From the NCBI RefSeq assembly GCF_042697365.1, contig NZ_CP137604.1: a stretch of DNA of 64,000 nucleotides, one strand, 5' to 3'. The number at the start of each line of letters is the position of its first letter. Positions within the stretch are counted from its first letter, which is position 1. Origin of the DNA: Brucella pseudintermedia. GTDB taxonomy: Bacteria > Pseudomonadota > Alphaproteobacteria > Rhizobiales > Rhizobiaceae. The position numbers and the translations under genes were made by a program. Below are positions 46,375 to 55,507 of the stretch, piece after piece. The notes below the pieces were generated by a model. The model did not search any database, was not told the origin of the DNA, and was given only the letters and a program-made list of their open reading frames with translations.

Positions 46375-47054
46375 CCCACCGGAGCGGGTGCCGTCGGTTC
46401 CAGCCCCAGCCTGCCGTCGTTCAGAATATCGAGTTGCAGATAGCGATAGCTCTGGATGCTGAGATGGGATGTCTTGGGGGAATGCGGGTGCGTTGCCGTC
46501 ACCACGACGACGCTCGCACCAGCCGTTTCTCCGGCAACGATACCGGCCGGCGCATCCTCGAACACAAGGCAATTGCGCGGATCGAAGCCAAGACGTTTCG
46601 CACCGAGCTGGAAACATTCAGGGCTTGGCTTGCCGCGCTCCACATCTTCGGCGGAAACAATGGTCTTCGGCATCGGCAATCCCGCCGCTGCAACGCGGCG
46701 GCGCGCCAGTTCAAGCGGTGCCGAGGTGACAATAGCCCAGCGATCTTCTGGCAGCGCGCTCAGAAATTCATGGGCGCCGTCGATGGGCGCGATGCCTTCG
46801 AGATCCGCCATTTCGGCTTGAAGCAATATCTCCGCCTCGCGGATCGGGTCGACACCGGGCAGGGCAAGGCGGCGGACGGTTTCCACTGCCCGAACACCGT
46901 GGATGGTCGGCAGGAACGTAACCGGATCGATGCCGTGGCGTATCGCCCATTCGGCCCAAACCCGTTCGGTTGCTTCGATGGAACTCAATATCGTGCCGTC
47001 CATGTCGAACAGAAACGCATCGAATGATTTGCCGAAAGGGGAAAAGGAGGTCAC
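46371..47054 (-). CDS. HAD-family phosphatase (sugar phosphate type)
   Basis: 227 aa from a GTG at 47054, with AAGGAA upstream; the longer frame to 47156 runs into a repeat and is not used. Nucleophile DMDGTIL (the first Asp), motif II VTSAPLEL, motif III Lys in VERGKPSPECF and motif IV FEDAPAGIVAG. Resembles beta-phosphoglucomutase/glycerol-3-phosphatase-like enzymes; exact substrate unknown. Confidence 0.85.
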   Translation of the reverse strand: MTSFSPFGKSFDAFLFDMDGTILSSIEATERVWAEWAIRHGIDPVTFLPTIHGVRAVETVRRLALPGVDPIREAEILLQAEMADLEGIAPIDGAHEFLSALPEDRWAIVTSAPLELARRRVAAAGLPMPKTIVSAEDVERGKPSPECFQLGAKRLGFDPRNCLVFEDAPAGIVAGETAGASVVVVTATHPHSPKTSHLSIQSYRYLQLDILNDGRLGLEPTAPAPVG

Positions 47055-47072
47055 GCTGAAATTCCTTGAACT

Positions 47073-47172
47073 GGAGCATGTCTCCCGAAAGTGGGAACCG
47101 GTTTCGGGACAAAGACATGTGTAAAACAGAAAGATAGAGCATTTCCAGCGATTCAATCAAAACAGGAAATGT
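47073..47172. repeat. Palindromic intergenic repeat
   Basis: CATGTC/GACATG (47077 with 47114) encloses CCCGAAA/TTTCGGG (47084 with 47102), giving a long hairpin. It is followed by GAGCATTTCC...GGAAATG as a second stem. This is the type of repeat scattered between genes in Rhizobiales. The rest of the 374-bp gap up to 47428 shows no gene. Confidence 0.65.
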
Positions 47173-47428
47173 TCGCGCAGATGAGAATCGGGAATGCTTC
47201 TGCACTCAATCATAGTGCGTCTTGGACGAGAAGACAGTCTCGGAACCGCAGACTTATCGCAACGGGTATGAAAATTCTCGTTCGTTCACTATATTGAGCG
47301 CTGGCGACCGCAATATTGGCGAAACTTGATCATTTCGATCAATTGTGGCTTTTGGCACCCTTCCGAATTGAAATAAATGCCGAAAGCGCCGACTGCGACT
47401 GAATCGCATTCTCAGGATTGTTGTATAA

Positions 47429-48442
47429 ATGACTGAAATAAAATCAAAAAACCGCAACTATCCCGATGTGCGCTTTGCCGTTGCTCCCATGATTGACTGG
47501 TCGGACCGGCATTGCCGTTATTTTCACAGGCTCTTTTCCAGACGCGCATTGCTCTATACCGAAATGGTCGTGGCGGACGCCATCATTCATGGCCCGCGTG
47601 ACCGGCTGCTCGGCTTCGACAAAGCCGAACATCCTGTGGCGCTGCAACTCGGCGGTTCCGACCCGGACAAGCTGAAAGAGGCGGCCAAGATCGGTGCCGA
47701 TTACGGCTATGATGAAATCAATCTCAATGTCGGTTGCCCGTCGGACCGCGTACAGTCAGGCACATTCGGAGCGTGCCTCATGCAGACCCCGGACGTGGTG
47801 GCGCGCTGCGTTTCAGCCATGAAAGAGGCGGTTTCCGTACCCGTTACCGTCAAATGCCGTATCGGCGTTGACGATCAGGACGTGGAGGTTGCGCTCGATA
47901 CTCTGGCCGATCTGACGCTTGCCGCGGGAGCGGACGCGCTTTGGGTCCATGCTCGCAAGGCCTGGCTCAAAGGGCTGTCGCCCAAGGAGAACCGCGAGAT
48001 TCCACCGCTTGATTATGATCGCGTCTACCGCCTCAAGGAACGCCTCGGTGAAGTTTTCGTCGGCATAAACGGCGGCATCAATACGCTGGATGAAGCCGAA
48101 GTGCATTTGCAGAAAATAGATGCAGTGATGCTGGGCCGCGCTGCTTATCATAATCCCGAGCTTCTCGCAGAGGTGGATGCGCGTCTGTACGGGGTTGAGA
48201 AGGCGCAAATTGCCATGGCGGACATCATCGATGATATGTGCGTCTATATTGATCGCCACATCGCAGCGGGCGGCAGGCTGTCGCATGTGAGCCGCCATAT
48301 GGTCGGGCTTTTCACCGGACAGCCGGGTGCGCGGCGCTGGCGGCAAATCCTTTCGACGGATGCCACCAAGCCAGGGGCGACCAGCGATGTGCTGCGTCAG
48401 GCCTATGCGGTGGTGACTGAAGCGGCAGCAGAAGCAGCTTAA
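47429..48442 (+). CDS. dusA: tRNA-dihydrouridine synthase DusA
   Basis: 337 aa, TIM-barrel flavoenzyme. FAVAPMIDWSDRHCRYFHRL at the start, NLNVGCPSDRVQSGTFGACL with the catalytic Cys, KCRIGVDD, WVHARKAWLKGLSPKENREI typical of DusA, and a C-terminal helical domain (SHVSRHMVGLFTGQPGARRW). Reduces U20/U20a in tRNA D loops. Confidence 0.95.
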   Translation: MTEIKSKNRNYPDVRFAVAPMIDWSDRHCRYFHRLFSRRALLYTEMVVADAIIHGPRDRLLGFDKAEHPVALQLGGSDPDKLKEAAKIGADYGYDEINLNVGCPSDRVQSGTFGACLMQTPDVVARCVSAMKEAVSVPVTVKCRIGVDDQDVEVALDTLADLTLAAGADALWVHARKAWLKGLSPKENREIPPLDYDRVYRLKERLGEVFVGINGGINTLDEAEVHLQKIDAVMLGRAAYHNPELLAEVDARLYGVEKAQIAMADIIDDMCVYIDRHIAAGGRLSHVSRHMVGLFTGQPGARRWRQILSTDATKPGATSDVLRQAYAVVTEAAAEAA

Positions 48443-49143
48443 TCAATTAGAATAAGCTGGTCCCCGCGGACGGTAAAACCGCCGAGCGTCTGCAAAAAAT
48501 TCATGCCGAGCAGGCTGCCGGTCATCAGACCTTCCTTGGTCACCATGGCGCGCACATTCTGACGTTCGATATCGCCAATCTGCAAGGTGGCAATGTTGAT
48601 GACTGCCGCGCTTGCCTGGCCATTGGCCGTCATGATCGGAACGGAATAGTTGAGCGAGGCGGTGTCTATGCCTGCGCGTTCCGCATCCTGCTGGGACAGC
48701 ACGACCGAGGATGCGCCGGTGTCGACGAGAAAATGAACGCGGGCGCCGTTCACGCGGCCATTGACCTCGAAATGGCCATTCGCCGCCTTGGCAAGCGTGA
48801 CGGTCATGGTGCCATCGGCATTGCGGCCCGAAATTGGGCTTCCGGGGATCAATCCCGCCGTGATCCGGCTTGCGACGTCCTGCAATTCATATCGGTACTG
48901 GTAGCCCGCAACGAGGCCGAGAATGATCACGGCCCACATCGCCATGTTGCGTGCAAAGTCGGTCAGCTTGATGCCGGAGCCGAGCAGTCCCGCGGCGAGC
49001 ACCACGCCCCATATGCCCAGATAAGCTGCGCGGGCAAATACGTCATTGTCCATGCCCAGCGTTGAGCCGCTGTCATTGTTGGACATCAGCAGCAGGACAA
49101 CAATCGCGACCGCCGCAATAATGAGCCAGAAAAAGCGCCCCAT
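48439..49143 (-). CDS. Membrane-anchored retropepsin-like aspartic protease
   Basis: 234 aa from ATG 49143. Two or three N-terminal spans, then VHFLVDTGASSVVLSQQDA: the Asp-Thr-Gly active site of TIGR02281-type (clan AA) proteases. A second conserved strand (SLLGMNFLQTLGGFTVRGD) ends the domain. Probably dimeric in the periplasm. The longer frame to 49590 overlaps the next gene and is wrong. Confidence 0.88.
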   Translation of the reverse strand: MGRFFWLIIAAVAIVVLLLMSNNDSGSTLGMDNDVFARAAYLGIWGVVLAAGLLGSGIKLTDFARNMAMWAVIILGLVAGYQYRYELQDVASRITAGLIPGSPISGRNADGTMTVTLAKAANGHFEVNGRVNGARVHFLVDTGASSVVLSQQDAERAGIDTASLNYSVPIMTANGQASAAVINIATLQIGDIERQNVRAMVTKEGLMTGSLLGMNFLQTLGGFTVRGDQLILID

Positions 49144-49337
49144 CAGCCAATTCTCTTTTCTACAATAATCTCGTGCCTGTCGGCGAGAAGCGACAGGACG
49201 GCCGTTCGCTCTTCCGCGCTCATGCTGGACCAGCGTGCGATCTCGTCCAGCGTCCGGGCGCAGCCGAGGCAGAAGCCGGTTGCGGTGTCGATCGTGCAGA
49301 CCAATATGCACGGGGATTCGATGGTCGTCATGTCCAT
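49143..49337 (-). CDS. DUF1289 small protein
   Basis: 64 aa. ESPCILVCTIDTATGFCLGC followed by RTLDEIARWSSMSAEERTAV is the DUF1289 pattern with four Cys for a small metal site. Partner of the protease gene, overlapping by one base. Function unknown. Confidence 0.88.
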   Translation of the reverse strand: MDMTTIESPCILVCTIDTATGFCLGCARTLDEIARWSSMSAEERTAVLSLLADRHEIIVEKRIG

Positions 49338-49355
49338 GGATGCAATGTGGTTGCG

Positions 49356-50138
49356 TCAAAGCGCCATGACAAGCCCGGCGAGAACGGCAATCGAACCGAT
49401 CTGCTGCGCCGCACCCAAAGTATCGCCGGTCTGTCCGCCTATTTTTGCCTTGCAAAGCCGGGCAAAGCCGAAAAGCAGGACGGTCACCAACACCAGCGCA
49501 TTGATGAGCGAGAGGAAGCCGCCAGAAGGCATGAGTGTAAAGACAAGAACGGCCAGCCCGATTCCCGAAGCGCAAACCACGGTCTCCCATTGCGGCTGGC
49601 CAACGCTGTCGGAAAGCCCGCCGGGACGTGCCGAGGGCAGGGCGTGCCAGAATGCCAGCATACCTGCGCGGCTTGCCGCTTCGCCGCCAATCAGCGCAAG
49701 CACTGCATATCCCGCGCCCGCACGGTCGATGATCGCCATCAGGAGAGACGCTTTCACACCGACAAAGATAATCAGGGTGAGCGCGGCGAAAGTCCCGATG
49801 CGGGAATCCTTCATGATGTCCAACCGGCGATCAGCGGAAGAGGCTCCGAAAAAGCCATCGGCTGTATCGCCAAGACCGTCTTCATGAAGCGCGCCGGTCA
49901 TCGCCGCCAAAGCGCCAATTGCAAGCAGTGCGCAGGCAAGGGGCGGGAGGTTCATTTTATGAGCCGCATAAAGCACGATGCCCGCCAGCAGGCCCAGCAC
50001 TGCTCCGGCGAGCGGAAAGGCACGGGCATTGCGCGGCAACGAATCATCACCGTTCTCGAACCAGCTTCGCGGAAGCGGCAGGCGGCTCAGGAAGCCGAGG
50101 CTGCGGATCGTGTCGCCAATGAGACTGTTTCGCTGCAA
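49356..50138 (-). CDS. cobS: Adenosylcobinamide-GDP ribazoletransferase CobS (CobV)
   Basis: 260 aa, five to six membrane spans. Motif TGALHEDGLGDTADGFFGAS with acidic metal ligands and DRRLDIMKDSRIGTFAALTL are diagnostic. It joins the lower ligand to cobinamide-GDP in cobalamin assembly. Divergent from cobT; I see no cobalamin riboswitch box in the 151-bp gap between them. Confidence 0.95.
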   Translation of the reverse strand: MQRNSLIGDTIRSLGFLSRLPLPRSWFENGDDSLPRNARAFPLAGAVLGLLAGIVLYAAHKMNLPPLACALLAIGALAAMTGALHEDGLGDTADGFFGASSADRRLDIMKDSRIGTFAALTLIIFVGVKASLLMAIIDRAGAGYAVLALIGGEAASRAGMLAFWHALPSARPGGLSDSVGQPQWETVVCASGIGLAVLVFTLMPSGGFLSLINALVLVTVLLFGFARLCKAKIGGQTGDTLGAAQQIGSIAVLAGLVMAL

Positions 50139-50289
50139 GTCACTGTTCCACTTTGTTTCCGAAACGGATTTTCGCGATAATTCGCCTCAATGTTGCTTCA
50201 ACTCAAAGAGGTGATTTGAAAATTCGCGTCAGTGCTTATAGGACGAGCCCAACGATTTTACACCTCCCATCATTGATTGGACTGAACCT

Positions 50290-51309
50290 ATGAGCGCCAG
50301 TGGCCTACCTTTTGACGATTTCCGGGAACTGATCCGCAATCTGCCGGGGCCCGACCTCGGGGCGGAAAGGGCCGTTCGCGAGCGCGAGGTGACATTGACG
50401 AAGCCTGCTGGTTCGCTTGGACGCATGGAAGAGATCGTGGCATGGCTTGCCACATGGACCGGCAAGCGCACGCCGCAGATCAATCGCCCGCTGGTCGCGG
50501 TGTTTGCTGGCAATCATGGCGTGACGGCCAAGAACATCACGCCGTTTCCGCCAAGCGTCACGGCGCAGATGGTCGAGAATTTTGCCGCCGGTGGCGCTGC
50601 CATCAACCAGATCTGCATCGCCAACGATCTGGGGCTGAAGGTTTTCGATCTGGCGCTGGAGCACCCAACAGGCGACATAACGGAAGAACCCGCCATGGAT
50701 GAGCGCACCTGCGCTGCGACCATGGCCTTTGGTATGGAAGCAATTGCTGGTGGGACCGATCTCCTGTGTATCGGTGAAATGGGCATCGGCAATACCACGA
50801 TTGCGGCGGCAATCGCGCTGGCGCTTTTTGGCGGTGCGGCGGAAGACTGGGTTGGGCCGGGAACGGGCTCGACGGGCGAACTGCTTGAGCGCAAGCTTGC
50901 CGCCGTGCGCAAGGCGGTTGCGCTCCATCAGCCGCATCTCGGCGATCCGCTGGAGGTGCTGAGCCGTCTCGGTGGCCGCGAGGTCGCGGCCATGGCAGGC
51001 GCAATTCTCGCGGCGCGCATGGAAAAAATTCCGGTCATCGTCGACGGCTTTGTGGCAAGCGCTGCTGCTGCGGTTCTCTATGCCGCCAATCCGGAGGCCA
51101 TCGATCACTGCCTGTTCGGTCACGTTTCCGCCGAGCCGGGCCATCGCAAGCTTCTGGAAAAGATGGGCAAGGAGCCGCTTCTCGATATGGGAATGCGCCT
51201 CGGAGAAGGAACCGGAGCCGCGCTCGCAGCCGGTATCGTCAAGGCGGCGGCGCTCTGCCATAGCGGCATGGCGACTTTCGAGCAGGCCGGAATATCCGGC
51301 GCGAAGTAA
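50290..51309 (+). CDS. cobT: Nicotinate-nucleotide-dimethylbenzimidazole phosphoribosyltransferase (CobT/CobU)
   Basis: 339 aa. KPAGSLGRMEEIVAWLATWT, VFAGNHGVTAKNITPFPPSV, GEMGIGNTTIAAAIALALFG and GRRCGLGEGTG-like GMRLGEGTGAALAAGIVKAA are family signatures, with the catalytic Glu near the end. It makes the alpha-ribazole phosphate used by CobS encoded next door. Confidence 0.95.
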   Translation: MSASGLPFDDFRELIRNLPGPDLGAERAVREREVTLTKPAGSLGRMEEIVAWLATWTGKRTPQINRPLVAVFAGNHGVTAKNITPFPPSVTAQMVENFAAGGAAINQICIANDLGLKVFDLALEHPTGDITEEPAMDERTCAATMAFGMEAIAGGTDLLCIGEMGIGNTTIAAAIALALFGGAAEDWVGPGTGSTGELLERKLAAVRKAVALHQPHLGDPLEVLSRLGGREVAAMAGAILAARMEKIPVIVDGFVASAAAAVLYAANPEAIDHCLFGHVSAEPGHRKLLEKMGKEPLLDMGMRLGEGTGAALAAGIVKAAALCHSGMATFEQAGISGAK

Positions 51310-51330
51310 CGCTCTCCATTTCATCAAAAA

Positions 51331-51359
51331 AGCCCGCCATCGAGCGGGCTTTTCTTTTA
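51331..51359 (+). terminator. Terminator after cobT
   Basis: AGCCCGC-CATCGA-GCGGGCT followed by TTTCTTTT. Confidence 0.9.
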
Positions 51360-51378
51360 AATCAAACGCTTAACAGCG

Positions 51379-51858
51379 TTAGTTGTTATCCTTGTCGAGC
51401 ACCATGTAATCGAGCGGCAGTTCGGTCGTGTACTTGATTTGCTCCATCGCAAAAGACGATGACACGTCGCGGATTTCGATCTTGCTGATCAGGCGCTTGT
51501 AGAAGGCGTCATAGGCGGCGATATCCGGCACAGCCACGCGCAGCAGGTAATCGACGTCGCCGCTCATGCGGTAGAATTCGATGACTTCCGGAAATTCCTG
51601 CACAACTTCAGAGAAGCGCTTCAGCCACTCATGACTGTGGGAGCTGGTGCGTACCGACACGAACACCGTCACTCGCGCATTGACGCGAACCGGATCGAGA
51701 ATGGCGACGCGGCGCTTGATGACGCCATCTTCTTCCAGCTTCTGGATACGGCGCCAGCACGGCGTCGTGGAAAGGCCAACTTTCTTGGCAACGTCTGCCA
51801 CCGCAAGTGTCGCATCTTCCTGCAATAAGCGCAGTATCTTCCTGTCGAGCCTGTCCAT
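51379..51858 (-). CDS. Lrp/AsnC-family transcription regulator
   Basis: 159 aa. N-terminal HTH (LDRKILRLLQEDATLAVADV, then KKVGLSTTPCWRRIQKLEED), C-terminal RAM domain with SGDVDYLLRVAVPDIAAYDA. Usually responds to amino acids. The region upstream (51859-51986) would hold its promoter and possibly an autoregulatory site. Confidence 0.92.
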   Translation of the reverse strand: MDRLDRKILRLLQEDATLAVADVAKKVGLSTTPCWRRIQKLEEDGVIKRRVAILDPVRVNARVTVFVSVRTSSHSHEWLKRFSEVVQEFPEVIEFYRMSGDVDYLLRVAVPDIAAYDAFYKRLISKIEIRDVSSSFAMEQIKYTTELPLDYMVLDKDNN

Positions 51859-51986
51859 GCGTTTCCGTTCCCGGTTTTAGAAATCGTTTCCCGAACTTTG
51901 CGAATAGGTGAAACGTCATACCTTATGGTTCGCATTGACCCGAAGTTACAGGAAAAATATTCTGATGAAAACGAATGGAGTAAAAA

Positions 51987-52628
51987 TTATTTATCGTCCC
52001 GGATGAGGTGTCGCACTTTTGCCTGAAGAACAGGCACGACTTCAGCGTCGAACCACGGATTTCGCTTGAGCCAGCCGCTGTTGCGCCAGGAGGGGTGAGG
52101 CAGGGGCAGGGCGATTCGTCCGGCCTGATTGGGCGTTTCCATGAAGTGCCGCCAGTTCTTCACGGTTTCGGTCAGATTGCGGCCTCGATAGTCGGGCAGG
52201 TGGTAAGCGAGAGCATATTGCCCGACCACCAGAATGAATTCCAGCTGTGGCATGGCTGCAAAAATGCGGTCATGCCACGTCTGGCGGCATTCGCGGCGCG
52301 GCGGAAGGTCGCCGCCATGTTTGTCATAGCCGGGGAAGCAGAAGCCCATCGGCACGATGGCGAAGCGCGACGGATCATAAAACTCGTCGCGCGACACGCC
52401 GAGCCATTGCCGGAGGCGATCACCGGACGGGTCGTTGAACGGCAGGGATGTGTTATGGACGCGAATGCCGGGGGCCTGGCTGCAAATGGCAATTCTTGCC
52501 GTATCCGAGACGATACAGACGGGGTTGGGCTCATGCGGCAGGGGCGGCGGAAACCGAGGTATGTCGCGACAGATAAGGCAGGCCCGGATCGAGTGTTTGA
52601 GCTCGTCCAGTTTTTCCATGAATTCCAT
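51987..52628 (-). CDS. Uracil-DNA glycosylase superfamily protein
   Basis: 213 aa. ICSQAPGIRVHNTSLPFNDP holds the GxxP-type motif I and LPLPHPSWRN is the HPS motif II of uracil-DNA glycosylases; EFILVVGQYALAYHLPDY is typical of the family-4/5-like branch. Four Cys near the start (ACLICRDIPRF and later) could bind a metal but are not the full iron-sulfur set. Coupled to the nuclease gene by one base. Confidence 0.85.
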   Translation of the reverse strand: MEFMEKLDELKHSIRACLICRDIPRFPPPLPHEPNPVCIVSDTARIAICSQAPGIRVHNTSLPFNDPSGDRLRQWLGVSRDEFYDPSRFAIVPMGFCFPGYDKHGGDLPPRRECRQTWHDRIFAAMPQLEFILVVGQYALAYHLPDYRGRNLTETVKNWRHFMETPNQAGRIALPLPHPSWRNSGWLKRNPWFDAEVVPVLQAKVRHLIRDDK

Positions 52629-53293
52629 CAGCTCCGGGGATAAATCATTTCAATGAGGGTGCGAATGTGTTCCTTTATATAGGTAAAAGCATCGCGAATT
52701 ACAGCCAGGGGCGGTTTGTGTTCGACTGGTCGTTCAAGGCTCGGGTTGTGATGCTCCTTGCGCCACAGGGAAGGCTGCTCGAATTTCCCGGCCCATATGC
52801 CGCGCTGGCTGCGGCGGGCATCTCGTTCCTCACGCTGATAATCGCCGTAGGAAACGGCCCATCCCTGCTCGACCATCCAGCCATTAAGATCGGTTTCTGC
52901 GAGATAGCAGCGCGCCAGTTCACGGCCATACTGATCCCGTCCTTCCTTCTCGCAGCGAATCGAGGATTTGCCGATTCTCGCTCGCAATATGTTGCGAGCC
53001 TCCCTGCCGCAATCGTAAAGGGTGCCTGCCCGCACGCATTGCTGCTGGATCTCCGGCGCGTCGATACCCTTGAGGCGTATATGAATCTTGCCAAGGATTA
53101 CCGTGTCGCCGTCGATAACATAGACCGGGCCGGTCAATGCCTCTCTGGGTGCCTGCCGGATCGGCAGATAGGTGATCAACAGCGCTAAAAAAGAAAAAAG
53201 CAATATAGTCAATAAGATACTGCGAAAACTTATGCCATTGCTTTTGCGGCTCTGACGATAGGGACGTCTGTAAGGGCGGCGATATCTGCTCAT
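52628..53293 (-). CDS. Membrane-anchored thermonuclease-family protein
   Basis: 221 aa from ATG 53293. Arg-rich N-terminus, one span (SILLTILLFSFLALLITYLP), then staphylococcal-nuclease domain: VYVIDGDTVILGKIHIRLKG, IDAPE, and RDQYGRELARCYL (catalytic Asp/Arg/Glu set recognisable). Probably anchored in the inner membrane facing the periplasm; role likely in DNA or RNA degradation. Confidence 0.85.
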   Translation of the reverse strand: MSRYRRPYRRPYRQSRKSNGISFRSILLTILLFSFLALLITYLPIRQAPREALTGPVYVIDGDTVILGKIHIRLKGIDAPEIQQQCVRAGTLYDCGREARNILRARIGKSSIRCEKEGRDQYGRELARCYLAETDLNGWMVEQGWAVSYGDYQREERDARRSQRGIWAGKFEQPSLWRKEHHNPSLERPVEHKPPLAVIRDAFTYIKEHIRTLIEMIYPRS

Positions 53294-53743
53294 GGGTGCG
53301 CTTGCCTGCTCCCTTATATCCTTGGTTTGCGTCAGTTTCGGGCCCGTTCCGATGGCGTTCACAAGAGCAGATTTTTGGTCGCAACAACAGACGGTTTGTT
53401 GTCAATTAGCAACAGTCTTTACCGTTGCTTTAGGCTAGAAAGAGCTAAGGTATTTTTTGCCCATTTCCCGCCACAAACAGGCGTCACCGATCAATGGAAA
53501 GGCAGAAGCCACCAAAAATTGGGAGCCGCGAGCTCCGGCAGGACAGGCAGGAATGACCAAGGGCGCGTTGTTGCACGGCAAACAGATTGGAAACAGGATC
53601 AACCCTGTTCGCGCACCTTTTATTCTTTCCAATGATGGCAAGGCTTTTTTCGGCCAAGATCGGGTCGCAGTCTTGACGAAAACAGCGTGCATTCTGTCCA
53701 CCATGAATGTTTCCTCCACTGAGTGTGAAAGACCAGCGTTGTG
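53294..53743. other. 450-bp intergenic region
   Basis: Holds the divergent promoters of the nuclease gene and exoR. Overlapping short frames on both strands lack ribosome sites. A GGAGC/GCTCC palindrome near 53520 is the only structure I see. Confidence 0.5.
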
Positions 53744-54529
53744 ATGCGTATCCGCAGTTTTTCATATAGCGCCCTTGCCATGGCTCTCGGCTTCGCCATT
53801 GCCTGTAACAGCGCCTTTGCTTTCGACCTCAATGACGATTCAGAAAAGTCGAGAAGCCCGTTTGAACTCTTCAAGTTCGGCTTCTCCGCATATAAGAACG
53901 GTCATAAGGATGAGGCGATCAAGGCGCTGCGCTACGCTGCGGATCGCGGTCATCAGGGCGCAAAGTGGAAACTGGCTCGCATGTATGCCGATGGTGACGG
54001 CGTGCCGGAGAATGACTACGAAGCCTACAAGATTTTTGAAAAGATCGTTCGCGAAGGTTCGGAGCCGGGTTCGGAAAACGATTCCTATGTGGCTGATGCT
54101 CTCGTGGCGCTTGCAGGCTATGTAAAACGCGGCATTCCGGGTTCGCCGGTTCGTGCCAATCCGAGCATGGCGCGCGAGCTTTATGTGCAGGCCGCATCGA
54201 ATTTCGGTGATTCCGCGGCCCAGTTCGAGCTTGGCAAGATGCTGCTCGACGGCGACGGCGGGGAACGCAACTCCGTTCAGGCGGCCCGCTGGTTCCAGCT
54301 CGCAGCCAAGAAAGGCAATGCGGGTGCACAGGCCATGCTTGGAAACATGCTGTTTCAGGCCGGCAAGACTGTTCGCGGCCTTGCCATGATGACGGCGGCT
54401 TTCGAACGCTGCCCAGCCGAAGATTGCCCGTGGATACGCGATATGCAGGAGCAGGCATTTTCGATTGCCGGGGAAGCGGACCGCCGCAACGCGATTGCTC
54501 TTTCCAGCGACTACAAAGGCGATTTCTGA
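53744..54529 (+). CDS. exoR: ExoR-like Sel1-repeat periplasmic regulator
   Basis: 261 aa. Signal peptide (FSYSALAMALGFAIACNSAF, cut after AFA) followed by Sel1 repeats: AIKALRYAADRGHQGAKWKL, ARMYADGDGVPENDYEAYKI, ELGKMLLDGDGGERNSVQAA and WFQLAAKKGNAGAQAMLG. Length and arrangement match ExoR, the periplasmic inhibitor of the ExoS/ChvI two-component system controlling exopolysaccharide, envelope and virulence. GTG-ATG doublet at the start; ATG used. Confidence 0.85.
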   Translation: MRIRSFSYSALAMALGFAIACNSAFAFDLNDDSEKSRSPFELFKFGFSAYKNGHKDEAIKALRYAADRGHQGAKWKLARMYADGDGVPENDYEAYKIFEKIVREGSEPGSENDSYVADALVALAGYVKRGIPGSPVRANPSMARELYVQAASNFGDSAAQFELGKMLLDGDGGERNSVQAARWFQLAAKKGNAGAQAMLGNMLFQAGKTVRGLAMMTAAFERCPAEDCPWIRDMQEQAFSIAGEADRRNAIALSSDYKGDF

Positions 54530-54551
54530 TTGTCCTGATTTAAGTCTGTTT

Positions 54552-55334
54552 TCAGACCGCAAGCCTTATCGTAACCGGCACATGGTCGGATGGCTTTTCC
54601 CATGCACGGACGTGCTTTTCCACGTCACTCGATACGAAGCGATTGGCAGCTTCCGGCGACAGCATCAGATGATCGATGCGGATACCGTTGTTCTTCTGCC
54701 ATGCTCCCGCCTGATAATCCCAGAACGAGTAAATCCCGCCATCATCCGTTGATGCACGGATTGCGTCCGTGAACCCCATATTTTCAAGCCTGCGGAATGC
54801 CTGGCGCGATTGCGGCTGGAAGAGCGCATCGCCAACCCACTGGCCGGGATTTTTGGCGTCGGCCGGTTCAGGAATGACGTTATAGTCACCGGCAAGCACG
54901 AGCGGCTCTTCAAGGGCGAGTCGGTCTCTGGCCCAAAGCTCCAGCCGCTGCATCCAGGAAAGCTTGTAGGGAAACTTTTCCGTGTCCACCGGATTGCCGT
55001 TCGGAAGATAAAGCGAAACGACACGGACAACGCCCTTTTCGGTCGAATAGACGCCCTCGATAAAGCGCGCCTGTTCATCGTTATCGTCGCCGGGAAGGCC
55101 GCGATTGACCTCATCGGGCGATTTTTTCGACAGAAGTGCTACGCCGTTGAAGCCCTTCTGCCCGTGTGTTTCCACATGATAGCCGAGCGCTTCGATCTCC
55201 AGCCGTGGAAACTGCTCATCGACCGATTTGATTTCCTGCAGGCAGACAATATCGGGCGAGGACTCCTTCAGCCAATGCTGGAGGTTGTCGATGCGGGCTT
55301 TGACGCCGTTGATGTTCCAGGTCGCGATTTTCAT
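54552..55334 (-). CDS. xthA: Exodeoxyribonuclease III
   Basis: 260 aa from ATG 55334. MKIATWNINGVKARIDNLQH, VCLQEIKSVDEQFP (metal-binding Glu), LAGDYNVIPEPADAKNP and the C-terminal RIDHLMLSPEAANR plus PSDHVPVTIRL (catalytic Asp-His). AP endonuclease and 3' exonuclease of base-excision repair. Full length. Confidence 0.95.
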   Translation of the reverse strand: MKIATWNINGVKARIDNLQHWLKESSPDIVCLQEIKSVDEQFPRLEIEALGYHVETHGQKGFNGVALLSKKSPDEVNRGLPGDDNDEQARFIEGVYSTEKGVVRVVSLYLPNGNPVDTEKFPYKLSWMQRLELWARDRLALEEPLVLAGDYNVIPEPADAKNPGQWVGDALFQPQSRQAFRRLENMGFTDAIRASTDDGGIYSFWDYQAGAWQKNNGIRIDHLMLSPEAANRFVSSDVEKHVRAWEKPSDHVPVTIRLAV

Positions 55335-55507
55335 GCAGCTATGATTATGCGCTTGGGGAGGTGAGGGCAAGCAGCGCGCAATCGCGCGTCACAGCTTTTC
55401 ATCTTCTGCAATTTCAATATTCGCTCATATTTCGGCGCTGGACCCTTTGTATTGGCGGTTTTGCATTCCTATTTGCTCTGGACAGGAGCCAAACAGGAGA
55501 AATTCGA

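Noticed and set aside
50139..50289. Cobalamin riboswitch between cobS and cobT
   Set aside because: No B12-box core or matching stem pattern can be found in the gap.
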